A DNA stretch of 64,000 nt from Roseateles sp. (lineage in GTDB: Bacteria > Pseudomonadota > Gammaproteobacteria > Burkholderiales > Burkholderiaceae_C), in contig JAFALK010000062.1 of assembly GCA_019234295.1 (NCBI GenBank), positions 1 through 64,000 on the forward strand. Direction: 5' to 3'. The notes beneath the pieces are model-generated. The model was not told where the DNA came from. It saw nothing but the letters and a program-made list of their open reading frames with translations, and did no database searches. How positions within the stretch are numbered: the first letter of the stretch is position 1; every line of letters begins with the position of its first letter. A program made the translations under genes and the position numbers. Positions 11,383 to 21,723 of this stretch are shown here, one piece after another.

Positions 11383-11840
11383 GCAAGCCCTTCAAGATTC
11401 TCGGCATCCAGCAGATCGCCATCGGTGGGCCTGACAAAGCTGCGCTGCGCAAGCTCTGGGTGGACGTGCTGGGGCTGACCGTTACCGGCAATTTCGTTTC
11501 CGAGCGCGAGAACGTGGACGAGGACATCTGCGCCATTGGCAGTGGCCCGCACAAGGTCGAGGTCGACCTGATGCAGCCGCTCGACCCCGAGAGGAAGCCG
11601 GCCGTGCACGCCACGCCGCTGAACCACGTGGGCCTGTGGGTGGACGACCTGCCCAAGGCGGTCGAGTGGATGGCGGCCCATGGCGTGCGCTTTGCGCCGG
11701 GCGGCATCCGCAAGGGTGCGGCGGGTTACGACATCTGCTTCATCCACCCCAAGAGCAATGACGAGTTCCCGATCGGCGGCGAGGGTGTGCTGATCGAGCT
11801 CGTGCAGGCACCGTCCGAGGTGGTGGCCGCGCTCGGCTGA
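11379..11840 (+). CDS. VOC-family protein, probable methylmalonyl-CoA epimerase role
   Basis: This 153-residue protein has two beta-alpha-beta-beta-beta VOC modules: [20 protein letters not shown] and [17 protein letters not shown], ending with [10 protein letters not shown]. The pathway needs an epimerase to turn the (S)-methylmalonyl-CoA made by the carboxylase into the (R)-form used by the mutase, and this is the last gene of the operon (ATGA overlap with pccA), so that role fits. The His and Glu of the second module are present (NHVG, IELV), but the first module has Gln where classical epimerases have a metal-binding His. It may use altered metal ligands or be a relative with another task. 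Confidence 0.75.
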   Translation: MSKPFKILGIQQIAIGGPDKAALRKLWVDVLGLTVTGNFVSERENVDEDICAIGSGPHKVEVDLMQPLDPERKPAVHATPLNHVGLWVDDLPKAVEWMAAHGVRFAPGGIRKGAAGYDICFIHPKSNDEFPIGGEGVLIELVQAPSEVVAALG

Positions 11841-11860
11841 ATCGGTTGAATCGCGCGCGC

Positions 11861-14656
11861 TCAGCGCACGACCAGCGGGAAGTCCATGCCTGTGGAGCTG
11901 ACGATGGGGAACTGCTCCTCGGTGCGGTATTGCCGCGACAGCTCAGGCAGGGTCTGCTCCACATAGGCCATCAGCATCCGGGCGGTCACGTCCTTGCCAC
12001 CGGCCGCAGCCTTGCCGGAGAGACCTTCGAGCAGGGTGTAGGTGAACACGCCATGGCCGAGCTTGAGCAGCTCGCTGGCCAGCTGCTCCTTGCTCGTGGC
12101 GGCGATCACGTGCGTGCCGCTGGCGCGCGAGAGCTGGGCCAGCAAGCGCCGCTCCTCCAGGCCGCGGAAGCTGGCGAGGGCGGCGCCCGACTTGCAGGCG
12201 TCGATCATCACCACGACCTTGCGCGCGGGGATGGCCTTGATCGTGGCGGACAGCTCCTGCGAGGACAGGCCCTCACGGCGCAGGCGCTCGGCTTGCTCGG
12301 GCTGCGTCACCTCGTAGGGGATGAAGTACCAGTCGTCGCCAAGCGTCTCGCCATGGCCGGCCAGATACACCACGATCACGTCCTCGGGGCGGCTGTTGCC
12401 GAACTCGTGCAGCTTGGCGAGGATGTTGGCGCGCGTGGCGTCCTTGTCGTAGAGCTCGGCCACCTCGATGTTGGCGAACAGCTTGCGACCGAGGGTCTTG
12501 AAACTCCCCGCGACGCCGCGCGCATCAGGCACGGAGAAGCTCAGGTTGAGCATGCTGTTGCGGTAGGTGTTGACGCCCACGCTGAGCATGCGCAGCTGCG
12601 GCTTGTCGGGCCGCGGCGGCGCCTGTACGGTCACCTCGGCAGTGGCCGACTCGGTGCGGTCGCGGGAGATGGCCACGGCCTGCACGACGTTGCTGCCGCC
12701 CTCCAGCTGCAATTGGAATTGCAGGCGGGCCGCGGTTGGAGCACCACTCTGTGGGCCCGCAGTCTGCACAACCTTGCCGTTATGCATCACGCGCACCTCG
12801 TCGATGCCCCCGCCCTGATCAGTCACGCTCAGGGCCAGGTGCACGCTTTCAGCATCCACCTGGCTGCCGTTGCCGGGGCTGGTGAACTGCACCACGGGTG
12901 GCAGCTTGATCCCGGCGCGCGGGTCGGGCAGGGGGCGAACCTGGGGCTTGTCGCTCACCGCGCTCACGACGCCGAGCGGATCGAAGTAGCGCTCGGCAAA
13001 GCGCGCGAGAGGTAGAAACTCGGCGGCTTCGCCCGGGCCGCGATTGAGATGCCAGCCCACCAGGCGCTCGCCGCCGCCGCCGGCCGCGAAGCGGCCATCG
13101 GGTGTCCAGGCGGCCCAGGCCTTGCCGTCGCCGTGTGGGTAGAAGGCCAGGGTTTCGGCGCCATCGTTGCGACGGAACCAGCGCAGCGTGCCGTCGCTGA
13201 AGCCACCCACCACCCAGCGGCCGTCGCGGCTCAACTGCACGGTGAAGCAGGGCGCTGGAATGCGCACGTTCCACAGCAGCTTGCCATCGGCGGCGTAGAG
13301 GCGCAGGCGATGGTTGCTGCCCAAGGCAAACGCGCGGCCCGCCGGATCGGTGCCAAGCGCGAGCGACATTTCTCCTGGCCCGAGCGGCAAGGCGCGGTTG
13401 CCGAGTCGCGGGGTGCTGCTGTCCTGCCAGTCGCTGATGTCCAGCTTGCTCGCTGGCAGTGGGTCCAGCGCGGCAGCGTTGCGCCAGGTCGGGCCGGCAA
13501 AGTCGAAGCGCAGCGGCATCAACCCACCGAAACGGGTGGCAAAACTGAGCTCATGGGCATCGGCCGACAGGCGCAGGCTGCTCGGCCCCTGTGCCGCAGG
13601 CAGTCGGAAATCGGCGCGCATCGATCGCTGCACGGCGCCGCCGACCAGGCCCCAACTGGCGTCGGCCGAGGCGAAGATCATGTCGCGGCCCGCGGGCAGC
13701 AGGGCAGTGATGGAGTCGCTGGCAGCGGCCGAGTCGGTGGTCGCGTGCGTGCCCATGTCCCAGCGCCGCACACCGTGCTGGCCCGGCGCGGTGCGCCAGC
13801 TGCCGCCGGCGTAGAGGGCCGTGCCATCGCGCGACCAGGCCACGCATGGCAGGGCGCCGCCAGCGACGGGAGTGGACTGCCACTGCGTGGCGAGGCCATC
13901 GGCCGCTAGCACCTGGACACGGCCGCTGTCCGCCATGCCCACGGCCAGACTGCGCCCGTCGGGCGAGAAGGCAAGGCCATGGGGGCGGCCTTCCAGCGCC
14001 TGCGCCGCCTGCAGCCACAGGCTGGCGCCACGCAGCGCATAGAGGCGCAGCTTACCGTCGTAGGCGCTGGTCGCCAGCCGCTTGCCGTCGGGCGAGAATG
14101 CTAGGCCGTAGGCGTCGCCGCCAAAGTTGCCATCTTCGCCGGCGAGTTGCGCGCTCTGCCAGCCGTCCTTGCTCCCATACAGCCGCAAGCCCTGGCCGCC
14201 CCAGAGCAGCACGGCGAGCAGCTTACCGTCCGGCGAAAAGGCCAGCGCGTCGATCACATTGGGCAGGCCTTCGATGCGGCCGCGCATCTGGCCGCTTCGG
14301 CCGTCGAAGAGGTAAACCTCGTTGTCGGACGACCAGCCGGCGACCGCGGCCACGCCTGCGTCTGGGCTCAGGGCCGCGGCATAGAGCTTGCCTTCGTTGT
14401 CAGAGCCGATGGGCGGGCGCAGCACGCGCAGTAGGCTGCGGTCGGAGAGCCGCCACAGCCGCGCGGTCTTGTCTTCGGAGGCACTGAGCAGAGTCTCGCC
14501 GCTCGCATCGACGGCCAGCGCCCGGATGGCCGCGACGTGGCTGCCGGCCTCCACGCGCAGCAACGGCTGCACTGACTCGACATCGGCAGCCGTGGCTCCG
14601 AGAGACGCCAGCAGCACAGCTGCTGCGACCCAGGAGCGGAGCTGGCGCCCGTTCAT
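11861..14656 (-). CDS. Exported WD40-caspase (peptidase C14) protein
   Basis: The 931-residue protein starts with a signal peptide (MNGRQLRSWVAAAVLLASLGATAA). Residues about 25-540 form WD40-type beta-propeller repeats, several with AFSPDGK/R units. A beta-sandwich, Ig-like segment follows (about 590-675: VVQFTSPGNGSQVDAESVHLALSV). The C-terminal caspase domain (from about 685) has the catalytic His in YLAGHGE (H768) and Cys in MIDACKSG (C821), so it looks active. Caspase-fold enzymes of bacteria usually cleave after basic residues; the target here is unknown. It should act in the periplasm or outer envelope. It follows an OmpA-like lipoprotein gene with 2 nt between them, so the two are co-translated. 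The tail converges with the VOC gene. Confidence 0.9.
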   Translation of the reverse strand: MNGRQLRSWVAAAVLLASLGATAADVESVQPLLRVEAGSHVAAIRALAVDASGETLLSASEDKTARLWRLSDRSLLRVLRPPIGSDNEGKLYAAALSPDAGVAAVAGWSSDNEVYLFDGRSGQMRGRIEGLPNVIDALAFSPDGKLLAVLLWGGQGLRLYGSKDGWQSAQLAGEDGNFGGDAYGLAFSPDGKRLATSAYDGKLRLYALRGASLWLQAAQALEGRPHGLAFSPDGRSLAVGMADSGRVQVLAADGLATQWQSTPVAGGALPCVAWSRDGTALYAGGSWRTAPGQHGVRRWDMGTHATTDSAAASDSITALLPAGRDMIFASADASWGLVGGAVQRSMRADFRLPAAQGPSSLRLSADAHELSFATRFGGLMPLRFDFAGPTWRNAAALDPLPASKLDISDWQDSSTPRLGNRALPLGPGEMSLALGTDPAGRAFALGSNHRLRLYAADGKLLWNVRIPAPCFTVQLSRDGRWVVGGFSDGTLRWFRRNDGAETLAFYPHGDGKAWAAWTPDGRFAAGGGGERLVGWHLNRGPGEAAEFLPLARFAERYFDPLGVVSAVSDKPQVRPLPDPRAGIKLPPVVQFTSPGNGSQVDAESVHLALSVTDQGGGIDEVRVMHNGKVVQTAGPQSGAPTAARLQFQLQLEGGSNVVQAVAISRDRTESATAEVTVQAPPRPDKPQLRMLSVGVNTYRNSMLNLSFSVPDARGVAGSFKTLGRKLFANIEVAELYDKDATRANILAKLHEFGNSRPEDVIVVYLAGHGETLGDDWYFIPYEVTQPEQAERLRREGLSSQELSATIKAIPARKVVVMIDACKSGAALASFRGLEERRLLAQLSRASGTHVIAATSKEQLASELLKLGHGVFTYTLLEGLSGKAAAGGKDVTARMLMAYVEQTLPELSRQYRTEEQFPIVSSTGMDFPLVVR

Positions 14657-14658
14657 CG

Positions 14659-15927
14659 CTATCCGCTGCAGGCCAGCGGCTTGATCTCGACGCGGCGGTC
14701 GAGTTGGTCGGAGGCGTCGTCGCGGCCCGTGCCGATCACGTTGGCGCGCGAGCCGTAACCCACGGACACGAGCCGCTTGCCCAGCGCCGGCGCTTCGTCG
14801 ACCAGGCGTCGCATCACGTATTCCGCCCGCGCTGCCGAGAGCCGCTCATTGATGGCCTCCGGCCCGCCGCGGCTGGCGTGGCCGCCGATCTCGGCGCAGC
14901 CCTTGCTTTCGTTCAGGCGCTGGGCGATGACCTTGATCCACAGGTTGTTGGGAATACCGATGCCATCCGGGCCGAGCACGGTGGAGCCCGTGGCGAAGGT
15001 GAATTGCATGCCCAACTGACCTTGGGCCAGGCCAAAGTCCACGAGCTTGGCAAAGCTCTGCCAGGTTGCCTCGCGCTGGCCGAGCTTCCAGCTCGTCAGG
15101 TACTGGCCGCTCAGCACGCGCAACTGCTGGCCGGCGCCCATGGTGGCGGCCTTGTTGAACAGGGTCTGCGCGGTCTTGTACTGGCGTGCGTTATAGGCCC
15201 GCACGCCTTCGTCGACGAGGCTGGCAGTGACGAGGCCCTCGACGTAGCTCGGCTGGATGGCGTCTCCAGGCTTGGAGGCCTGGCAGGTCTTCACATAGCC
15301 CTCGGTGACGGGGTCGCGCGTCCAGGCCGGTGCGTCGGCGAAAAAGGGCGGTGGCGTGGCGTCCACCGTCTCCATCTTCGAGCGCGTCACGGCCTTAGAG
15401 ACCAGCTTGCCGGACTTGAGGTCCACCATCACCAGGCAGAAGCGGTACATCGAGCGTTCGCCCTCACTCTTGCCTTCCTGGTTGATCGGCGTGAAGGTGC
15501 CGACGATCAGCAAGGGCGACTGCGCCAGATTGGCGGCATTGAACGGGCGCACTTCGAACTGCGGATAGTTGCTCTTGGCCAACTGGACGATGCGCGTCTC
15601 CATGGCCTGCGTGGTCCGGGTCTGCTGACGCGACACGCCGTCGACGAGCGGATCAACCAGCACCGTGTAGCGCGCGCCCTTGTCGGCCGGCGCGAGCTGG
15701 GCCTTGGAAAACAGTGTGTTGGCGGCGCTGAGCACGGCCTCAGCGTGAGGCTGGGTCGGCGGCGCAGGGGGCGGTGGCGGTGGCGGCGGGGGCGCAGGCG
15801 GTGCGGGAGGTGGCGGCGCCGGCGCCGCGACTGGCACTGGCACGGGTGCGGCCTGCTCGCTTGACGGCGGCGGCGCGGCGCACCCGGCCAGCCAGGCGAT
15901 CGCGAGCATCGCGGCGGCGCGACGCAT
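14659..15927 (-). CDS. OmpA-like lipoprotein with proline-rich linker
   Basis: The start MRRAAAMLAIAWLAGC gives a clean lipoprotein signal with lipobox LAGC; an in-frame ATG at 15951 would add eight residues with acidic ones in the n-region and is less likely. After the Cys comes a Pro/Ala linker of about 45 residues, then a domain with PLVDGVSRQQTRTTQ and VGTFTPINQ, a short TPR-like stretch (ARQYKTAQTLFNKAATM), and a C-terminal OmpA peptidoglycan-binding fold (NERLSAARAEYVMRRL, DRRVEIKPL). The position that normally holds the diaminopimelate-binding Asp (GHTD) reads GHAS, while the partner Arg is kept. It is probably outer-membrane anchored and works with the downstream caspase protein. Confidence 0.87.
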   Translation of the reverse strand: MRRAAAMLAIAWLAGCAAPPPSSEQAAPVPVPVAAPAPPPPAPPAPPPPPPPPPAPPTQPHAEAVLSAANTLFSKAQLAPADKGARYTVLVDPLVDGVSRQQTRTTQAMETRIVQLAKSNYPQFEVRPFNAANLAQSPLLIVGTFTPINQEGKSEGERSMYRFCLVMVDLKSGKLVSKAVTRSKMETVDATPPPFFADAPAWTRDPVTEGYVKTCQASKPGDAIQPSYVEGLVTASLVDEGVRAYNARQYKTAQTLFNKAATMGAGQQLRVLSGQYLTSWKLGQREATWQSFAKLVDFGLAQGQLGMQFTFATGSTVLGPDGIGIPNNLWIKVIAQRLNESKGCAEIGGHASRGGPEAINERLSAARAEYVMRRLVDEAPALGKRLVSVGYGSRANVIGTGRDDASDQLDRRVEIKPLACSG

Positions 15928-16145
15928 GTCCCTGGAATCACGCTGTTCCATCTCGGGCCCCTGCAGTCCAAGGCGCCTTATAACCCTGCTGGCGGTGTGC
16001 CTTGACGGCAACCCCTGGCTCACCATTGGTATTGCCCCTGCTACGTCAGGCGCTCGAGCCGAGGATGCGTGGTTTCATAATCCGCGAAGGATTGTTCGAA
16101 AAATTAAGGTTTTACGGCTTGGCGGCGAAGCCTTATGCTCCGTCC
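15928..16145. other. Divergent intergenic region, lipoprotein/LysR
   Basis: These 218 bp should hold the promoters of the minus-strand lipoprotein-caspase operon and the plus-strand LysR gene. An AT-rich tract near 16075-16120 is the best promoter candidate. No clear -35/-10 pair or terminator stands out. Confidence 0.4.
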
Positions 16146-17036
16146 ATGCGCCTCGACCTCACCACGTTGAACCTCGTGCTCGCCATTGAGCAGACGCGTT
16201 CGATCACGCGCGGCGCGCAGCAGGAACACCTGGCCCTGGCGGCCGCGAGCAAGCGCCTTTCCGACCTGGAGTCGCGCCTGGGCGTGCAGCTCTTCGAGCG
16301 CCGGGCTCGCGGCGTGGAACCGACCGAGGCTTGCCGCGCGCTGGTGCGCCATATTCGCACCCTCAATGCCTCGCTCCATGCCTTGGAGAGTGAGGTCGTG
16401 GAGTTCGCGCGCGGCATCAAGGGCCATCTGCGCATTGCTGCCAATGCCGGCGCGATCGCCGAATGCCTGCCGCCCGACCTGGCCGCCTTCTCGGCCAAGC
16501 ATCCGCAGATCCGCATCAGCCTCGAGGACATGACCAGTTCCGAGGTTCAACAGGCGGTGGCCGAGGGCCGGGCCGACGTGGGCGTGTTCACGCCGCCCAT
16601 GCTGGACAACCGCATCGACACGCGCCTGTACGCCGCCGGCCGCCTGGCCGTGCTCGTGCCACGTGGCCATGCGCTGACCGAGAGGAAGTCGGTCAGCTTC
16701 GATGACTTGCTCGAACACGACATCGTGGGCCTGCACGCCGGGGCTTCGGCCCAGGAGCTCATGCACGAGCAGGCGCTGGCACGCGGACGCACGCTCAAGG
16801 CGCGCTGGCAGGTGAGGGGCTTCGACGCCATCGCCCAGCTCGTTGAGGCCGGCATGGGCGTGGCCGTGCTGCCGGATGCTCCGGCCCAGCGCTTTGCCCA
16901 GGTTTTTGCCGTGCGCACCCTGCGTCTGGAAGAAAGCTGGGCGCGGCGCGACTATGTTCTGGGTGTGGCGCGCGTGGAGCGTCTGCCCACGGTGGTGCAG
17001 CGCTTCGTTGATGCGCTGTGCCCGAAGGAGAAGTGA
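16146..17036 (+). CDS. LysR-family transcriptional regulator
   Basis: The 296-residue protein has an N-terminal winged helix ([38 protein letters not shown]) and the two-lobed periplasmic-binding-like effector domain ([36 protein letters not shown]). An in-frame ATG farther upstream lacks a ribosome-binding site and would add 48 non-family residues. It lies directly upstream of leuC, and its stop overlaps the leuC start (TGATG), so the two are coupled. Control of leucine genes is possible, but other Burkholderiales LysR proteins in this place have not been tied to leucine as far as I know. Confidence 0.9.
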   Translation: MRLDLTTLNLVLAIEQTRSITRGAQQEHLALAAASKRLSDLESRLGVQLFERRARGVEPTEACRALVRHIRTLNASLHALESEVVEFARGIKGHLRIAANAGAIAECLPPDLAAFSAKHPQIRISLEDMTSSEVQQAVAEGRADVGVFTPPMLDNRIDTRLYAAGRLAVLVPRGHALTERKSVSFDDLLEHDIVGLHAGASAQELMHEQALARGRTLKARWQVRGFDAIAQLVEAGMGVAVLPDAPAQRFAQVFAVRTLRLEESWARRDYVLGVARVERLPTVVQRFVDALCPKEK

Positions 17037-18448
17037 TGACTGCAAAGACCCTTTACGACAAGCTCTGGGACGAGCATGTCGTGCATACGGAAGACGACGG
17101 CACGGCCGTTCTCTACATCGACCGTCACCTCTTGCACGAGGTCACCAGCCCGCAGGCCTTCGAAGGCCTCGATCTGGCCGGCCGCAAGGTCTGGCGCCTG
17201 TCCAGCAATCTCGCGGTGAGCGACCACAACGTGCCGACGACGGACCGCAGCCACGGCATCGCCGATCCGGTCTCGCGCCTGCAGGTGGACACGCTGGACC
17301 GTAACTGCGACCGCCACGGCATCACGCAGTTCAAGATGAGCGACCGCCGCCAGGGCATCGTGCACGTGATTGGCCCCGAGCAGGGCGCCACGCTGCCGGG
17401 CATGACCGTCGTCTGCGGTGACAGCCACACCAGCACCCACGGCGCCTTCGGCGCCCTGGCGCACGGCATCGGCACTAGCGAAGTTGAGCATGTGCTGGCC
17501 ACGCAGACGCTCTTGGCCAAGAAGGCCAAGAACATGCTCGTGAAGGTGGACGGCCAGTTGCCCAAGGGCTGTGGCGCCAAAGACATCGTGCTGGCCATCA
17601 TCGGCAAGATCGGCACGGCAGGCGGCACGGGCTACACCATCGAATTCGCCGGCTCGGCCATCCGCTCGCTCACCATGGAAGGCCGCATGACGGTCTGCAA
17701 TATGGCGATCGAGGCCGGTGCACGCGCCGGCCTGATCGCGGTGGACGAGATCACGGTCAACTACGTCAAAGGCCGTCCCTTCACGCCGAGCGGCGTGGAA
17801 TGGGACCTGGCCGTCGCTTACTGGCGCACGCTGCACAGCGATGTCGGTGCGCATTTCGACACCGTGGTCGAGCTCGATGCCGCGCAGATCCGGCCGCAGG
17901 TCACCTGGGGCACCTCGCCCGAGATGGTGCTGTCCATCGAAGACCGCGTGCCCGATCCCGACAAGGAGCGCGATAGCGTCAAGCGCGGCGCCATCGAGCG
18001 CGCCTTGCAGTACATGGGGCTGGAACCCAACAAGGCCATCAACGACATCCGCATCGACAAGGTCTTCATCGGATCCTGCACGAACAGCCGCATCGAGGAC
18101 ATGCGCGAGGCTGCGGCCGTGGTGCGCCGTGTCGGCGGCCGCATCGCCTCAAACGTCAAGCTGGCGCTCGTCGTGCCCGGCTCGGGCCTCGTGAAGGCCC
18201 AGGCCGAGGCCGAGGGGCTGGACCAGGTCTTCAAGGCTGCAGGCTTCGAGTGGCGCGAACCCGGCTGCTCGATGTGCCTTGCGATGAACGCCGACCGCCT
18301 GGAGCCCGGTGAGCGCTGCGCGTCCACGAGCAACCGCAATTTCGAAGGCCGGCAAGGGCAGGGCGGTCGCACGCACCTGGTCAGCCCCGCCATGGCCGCC
18401 GGGGCTGCCATGCAGGGCCATTTCGTTGACGTTCGCCGGATCTCCTGA
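17036..18448 (+). CDS. leuC: 3-isopropylmalate dehydratase large subunit
   Basis: LeuC with LeuD isomerises 2-isopropylmalate to 3-isopropylmalate in leucine synthesis. The 470-residue product is of aconitase type, with the substrate and cluster segments [30 protein letters not shown] and CSMCLAMN; the Cys in FIGSC and the CSMC pair bind the 4Fe-4S cluster. The ATG overlaps the LysR stop and has a GGAG site in the LysR 3' end. The length is normal. Confidence 0.97.
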   Translation: MTAKTLYDKLWDEHVVHTEDDGTAVLYIDRHLLHEVTSPQAFEGLDLAGRKVWRLSSNLAVSDHNVPTTDRSHGIADPVSRLQVDTLDRNCDRHGITQFKMSDRRQGIVHVIGPEQGATLPGMTVVCGDSHTSTHGAFGALAHGIGTSEVEHVLATQTLLAKKAKNMLVKVDGQLPKGCGAKDIVLAIIGKIGTAGGTGYTIEFAGSAIRSLTMEGRMTVCNMAIEAGARAGLIAVDEITVNYVKGRPFTPSGVEWDLAVAYWRTLHSDVGAHFDTVVELDAAQIRPQVTWGTSPEMVLSIEDRVPDPDKERDSVKRGAIERALQYMGLEPNKAINDIRIDKVFIGSCTNSRIEDMREAAAVVRRVGGRIASNVKLALVVPGSGLVKAQAEAEGLDQVFKAAGFEWREPGCSMCLAMNADRLEPGERCASTSNRNFEGRQGQGGRTHLVSPAMAAGAAMQGHFVDVRRIS

Positions 18449-18449
18449 C

Positions 18450-19097
18450 ATGGACAAGTTCCTCATTCACAAGGGCCTCGTCGCCCCCATGGATCGCGAG
18501 AACGTCGATACGGACGCGATCATTCCCAAGCAGTTCCTCAAGTCGATCAAGCGCAGCGGCTTCGGCCCCAACTTGTTCGACGAATGGCGCTATCTGGATC
18601 ACGGCGAACCCGGCCAGGATCCGGCCTCGCGCAAGCCCAATCCCGACTTCGTGCTGAACCAGCCGCGCTACGCCGGTGCCTCCGTGCTGATCGCGCGCCG
18701 CAATTTCGGCTGCGGGTCGAGCCGCGAGCATGCGCCCTGGGCCCTGGAGCAGTACGGCTTCCGCGCCCTGATCGCGCCGAGCTTCGCCGACATCTTCTTC
18801 AACAATTGCTTTAAGAACGGCGTTCTGCCCATCCAGCTGTCAGAGGCCCAAGTGGCGCAGCTGTTCGACGAGGTGCATGGCTTCCCCGGCTACCAGCTTA
18901 CGATCGACCTGGAGCGCCAGGTGGTGGTCAAGCCCGACGGTGCCGAGCTGCCCTTCGAGGTGCAGCCCTTCCGCAAGTACTGCCTTGTCAACGGCTTCGA
19001 CGACATCGGCCTGACCCTGCGTCACGCCGACAAGATCAAGGCCTACGAGGCCGAGCGTATAGCCCGCATGCCCTGGCTAGGCCAGCGCGTGCTCTGA
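18450..19097 (+). CDS. leuD: 3-isopropylmalate dehydratase small subunit
   Basis: This 215-residue swivelling domain completes the LeuCD isomerase. Family marks are [14 protein letters not shown] near the N-terminus, [15 protein letters not shown] and the [17 protein letters not shown] segment. One base separates it from the leuC stop. No anomalies are seen. Confidence 0.97.
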   Translation: MDKFLIHKGLVAPMDRENVDTDAIIPKQFLKSIKRSGFGPNLFDEWRYLDHGEPGQDPASRKPNPDFVLNQPRYAGASVLIARRNFGCGSSREHAPWALEQYGFRALIAPSFADIFFNNCFKNGVLPIQLSEAQVAQLFDEVHGFPGYQLTIDLERQVVVKPDGAELPFEVQPFRKYCLVNGFDDIGLTLRHADKIKAYEAERIARMPWLGQRVL

Positions 19098-19101
19098 GAC
19101 C

Positions 19102-19386
19102 ATGATCAAGCCCTGGTTCCATCGCGTGGTGCTGAGCCGCTTGTGGCTCACCTACTTGGTGATGGGGCTGAGTTTCCTGCTCTTCGGCTGCGGCACGCTG
19201 AATCTGATCCACGTGCTGCAGGCCAACCTGGACTTGATCTCGAATTACGGCTGGCAGGCGCTGATGGAAGGCGCCTTCCGGCAGTTGATGGAACTTCTGC
19301 TCAGCGGTTATGCGTCGCTGCTGGCCTATATCGTGTTCAAGGCCTGCGAATACCGGCTTGTGCACTGGCTGGCAGACAAAAGGTAA
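19102..19386 (+). CDS. Small two-helix membrane protein between leuD and leuB
   Basis: The 94-residue product starts [16 protein letters not shown] and has two hydrophobic stretches: about residues 15-37 ([23 protein letters not shown]) and 60-80 ([19 protein letters not shown]). It ends with basic residues. No known domain is recognised. It sits 4 nt after leuD and 11 nt before leuB, so it is expressed with the leucine genes. Coding status is supported by the tight spacing and the two clear membrane helices. Its function is unknown. Confidence 0.78.
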   Translation: MIKPWFHRVVLSRLWLTYLVMGLSFLLFGCGTLNLIHVLQANLDLISNYGWQALMEGAFRQLMELLLSGYASLLAYIVFKACEYRLVHWLADKR

Positions 19387-19397
19387 GTGAGTCCCGA

Positions 19398-20483
19398 ATG
19401 AAAATTGCAATCCTCCCCGGTGATGGCATCGGTACCGAAATCATGGCCGAGGCCGTGAAGGTGCTCCGTGTCCTGGACCTGAAGTTCGAAACGGAAACCG
19501 CCCCCGTCGGCGGCGCTGCGTACGAGACCGCCGGCCACCCGCTGCCCGAGAGCACGCTTGCCCTGGCCAAGGCAGCCGACGCCGTGCTCTTCGGCGCCGT
19601 GGGCGACTGGAAGTACGACAAGCTCGAGCGCGCGCTGCGCCCCGAGCAGGCCATCTTGGGCCTGCGCAAACACCTGGGCCTGTTTGCCAACTTCCGCCCG
19701 GCCATCTGCTACGAGCAGCTCACGCATGCCTCGAGCCTCAAGCCCGAACTGGTGGCTGGCCTGGACATTCTCATCATCCGCGAGCTGACTGGGGACATCT
19801 ACTTCGGCCAGCCGCGCGGCCGCCGCACGGCCGTGGATGGCCACTTTCCCGGCGCCGAGGAAGGCTTTGACACCATGCGCTACTCGCGCCCCGAGATCGA
19901 GCGCATCGCCCATGTGGCCTTCCAGGCGGCGCGCAAGCGCAGCAAGCGCCTGACCAGCGTGGACAAGGCCAATGTGCTGGAGACCTCGCAGCTGTGGAAG
20001 GACGTGATGACGCAGGTCCACGCCCAGTACCCCGATGTGGAGCTGGACCACATGTACGTGGACAACGCGGCCATGCAGCTCGTCAAGGCGCCCAAGAAGT
20101 TCGACGTGGTGGTGACCGGCAATATGTTCGGCGACATCCTCAGTGACGAAGCCGCGATGCTGACGGGCTCCATCGGCATGCTGCCCTCGGCCTCGCTGGA
20201 CAAGCACAACAAGGGCCTCTACGAGCCCAGCCACGGCAGCGCGCCGGACATCGCGGGCAAGGGTATCGCGAACCCGCTGGCTACAATCTTGTCTGCCGCC
20301 ATGATGCTCAAGTTCTCGCTCAACCAGCCTGAAGCCGCCGCTCGTATTGAAGCTGCCGTGCAGTCGGTGCTTGCGCAGGGATTGCGCACGGCAGACATCT
20401 GGTCCGAGGGAACGCGCAAGGTGAGCACCCGCGAGATGGGCGACGCTGTTGTCGCCGCCATTACGAAAACCATCACGGGCTGA
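19398..20483 (+). CDS. leuB: 3-isopropylmalate dehydrogenase
   Basis: LeuB oxidises and decarboxylates 3-isopropylmalate to 2-ketoisocaproate with NAD. The 361-residue product has [16 protein letters not shown], the [15 protein letters not shown] substrate loop, [13 protein letters not shown], the conserved metal-ligand Asp residues in [13 protein letters not shown] and the NAD loop [20 protein letters not shown]. The upstream open frame is out of family; ATG 19398 is the normal start. Confidence 0.97.
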   Translation: MKIAILPGDGIGTEIMAEAVKVLRVLDLKFETETAPVGGAAYETAGHPLPESTLALAKAADAVLFGAVGDWKYDKLERALRPEQAILGLRKHLGLFANFRPAICYEQLTHASSLKPELVAGLDILIIRELTGDIYFGQPRGRRTAVDGHFPGAEEGFDTMRYSRPEIERIAHVAFQAARKRSKRLTSVDKANVLETSQLWKDVMTQVHAQYPDVELDHMYVDNAAMQLVKAPKKFDVVVTGNMFGDILSDEAAMLTGSIGMLPSASLDKHNKGLYEPSHGSAPDIAGKGIANPLATILSAAMMLKFSLNQPEAAARIEAAVQSVLAQGLRTADIWSEGTRKVSTREMGDAVVAAITKTITG

Positions 20484-20558
20484 TCAAGCTCCGGTTCGTC
20501 TCGCCCCTGTCACCCCGGCGAACGAGCCGGAAGACCCGGGGTGCATTGAGGAAGCAAG

Positions 20559-21674
20559 ATGACGACATTGGTAGGACTGGTGGGCTGGCGCGGCATGGTC
20601 GGCTCGGTGCTCATGGACCGCATGGCGGCCGAGAAGGACTTCGATCTGATCGAGCCCCTGTTCTTCAGCACCAGCAATGCGGGCGGCGACGCTCCGGCGT
20701 TCGCGAAGAACGAAACCAAGCTGCAAAACGGCTACGACATCGAGCAGCTCAAGCGCTGCGAGATCATCATCACTGCCCAGGGTGGCGACTACACGACCGA
20801 GGTCTACCCCAAGCTGCGCGCTGCGGGCTGGACCGGCCACTGGATCGATGCGGCCTCGAGCCTGCGTATGTCGAACGACGCCGTCATCGTGCTGGACCCG
20901 GTCAACATGCCCGTGATCAAGAACGCTCTGGCCGCCGGCGGCAAGGAGTGGATCGGCGGCAATTGCACGGTCTCCTGCATGCTGATGGGCGTGGGCGCGC
21001 TGTACAAGGCCGGTCTCGTCGAGTGGATGAGCACCCAGACCTACCAGGCGGCCTCGGGCGGCGGCGCGCAGCACATGCGCGAACTGCTGACGCAGTACGG
21101 CACGCTGAACCAGGAAGTGAAGGCCCTGCTCGACGACCCCAAGAGCGCCATCCTTGAGATCGACCGCAAGGTCATTGCCAAGCAACGTGCACTCACTGCC
21201 GACGAGACGGCCAACTTTGGCGTGCCCCTGGGCGGCTCGCTGATCCCCTGGATCGACAAGGACCTCGGCAATGGCCAGTCCAAGGAAGAGTGGAAGGGCA
21301 TGGCTGAGACCAACAAGATCCTCGGCAACTCCTCGCCCATCCCCGTCGACGGCTTCTGCGTGCGCGTGGGCGCGATGCGCTGTCACAGTCAGGCGCTGAC
21401 CTTCAAGCTCAAGAAGGACGTTCCCCTGGCCGATATCGAGGCCATGATTGCCGCCGACAACGCGTGGGTGAAGGTGGTGCCGAACACGCGTGAAGCGACC
21501 ATCCGGGACCTGACGCCCGTGGCCGTGACGGGCACCATGACGATCCCCGTCGGCCGCCTGCGCAAACTGGCCATGGGGCCCGAGTACTTGGGCGCCTTCA
21601 CCATCGGCGACCAGCTGCTGTGGGGTGCGGCCGAGCCGCTGCGTCGCATGCTGCGCATTCTTCTGGATCGCTGA
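20559..21674 (+). CDS. asd: Aspartate-semialdehyde dehydrogenase
   Basis: Asd reduces aspartyl phosphate to aspartate semialdehyde, the branch point to lysine, methionine, threonine and diaminopimelate. The 371-residue protein has the NADP loop [21 protein letters not shown], the catalytic Cys in GGNCTVSC (C136) and [11 protein letters not shown] with the active-site His. This is the Gram-negative (E. coli-like) branch. A GAGG site precedes the ATG. Confidence 0.96.
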   Translation: MTTLVGLVGWRGMVGSVLMDRMAAEKDFDLIEPLFFSTSNAGGDAPAFAKNETKLQNGYDIEQLKRCEIIITAQGGDYTTEVYPKLRAAGWTGHWIDAASSLRMSNDAVIVLDPVNMPVIKNALAAGGKEWIGGNCTVSCMLMGVGALYKAGLVEWMSTQTYQAASGGGAQHMRELLTQYGTLNQEVKALLDDPKSAILEIDRKVIAKQRALTADETANFGVPLGGSLIPWIDKDLGNGQSKEEWKGMAETNKILGNSSPIPVDGFCVRVGAMRCHSQALTFKLKKDVPLADIEAMIAADNAWVKVVPNTREATIRDLTPVAVTGTMTIPVGRLRKLAMGPEYLGAFTIGDQLLWGAAEPLRRMLRILLDR

Positions 21675-21700
21675 ACCGAGACCTGTAGCTTGAAGGTTCC

Positions 21701-21723
21701 GGCATCGGTAAGATCCCGATGCC
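21701..21723 (+). terminator. Hairpin after asd, possible terminator without U-tract
   Basis: GGCATCGG and CCGATGCC form an 8-bp stem with a 7-nt loop, 27 nt after the asd stop. No T-run follows, so it may only slow or protect the transcript end. Confidence 0.4.
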
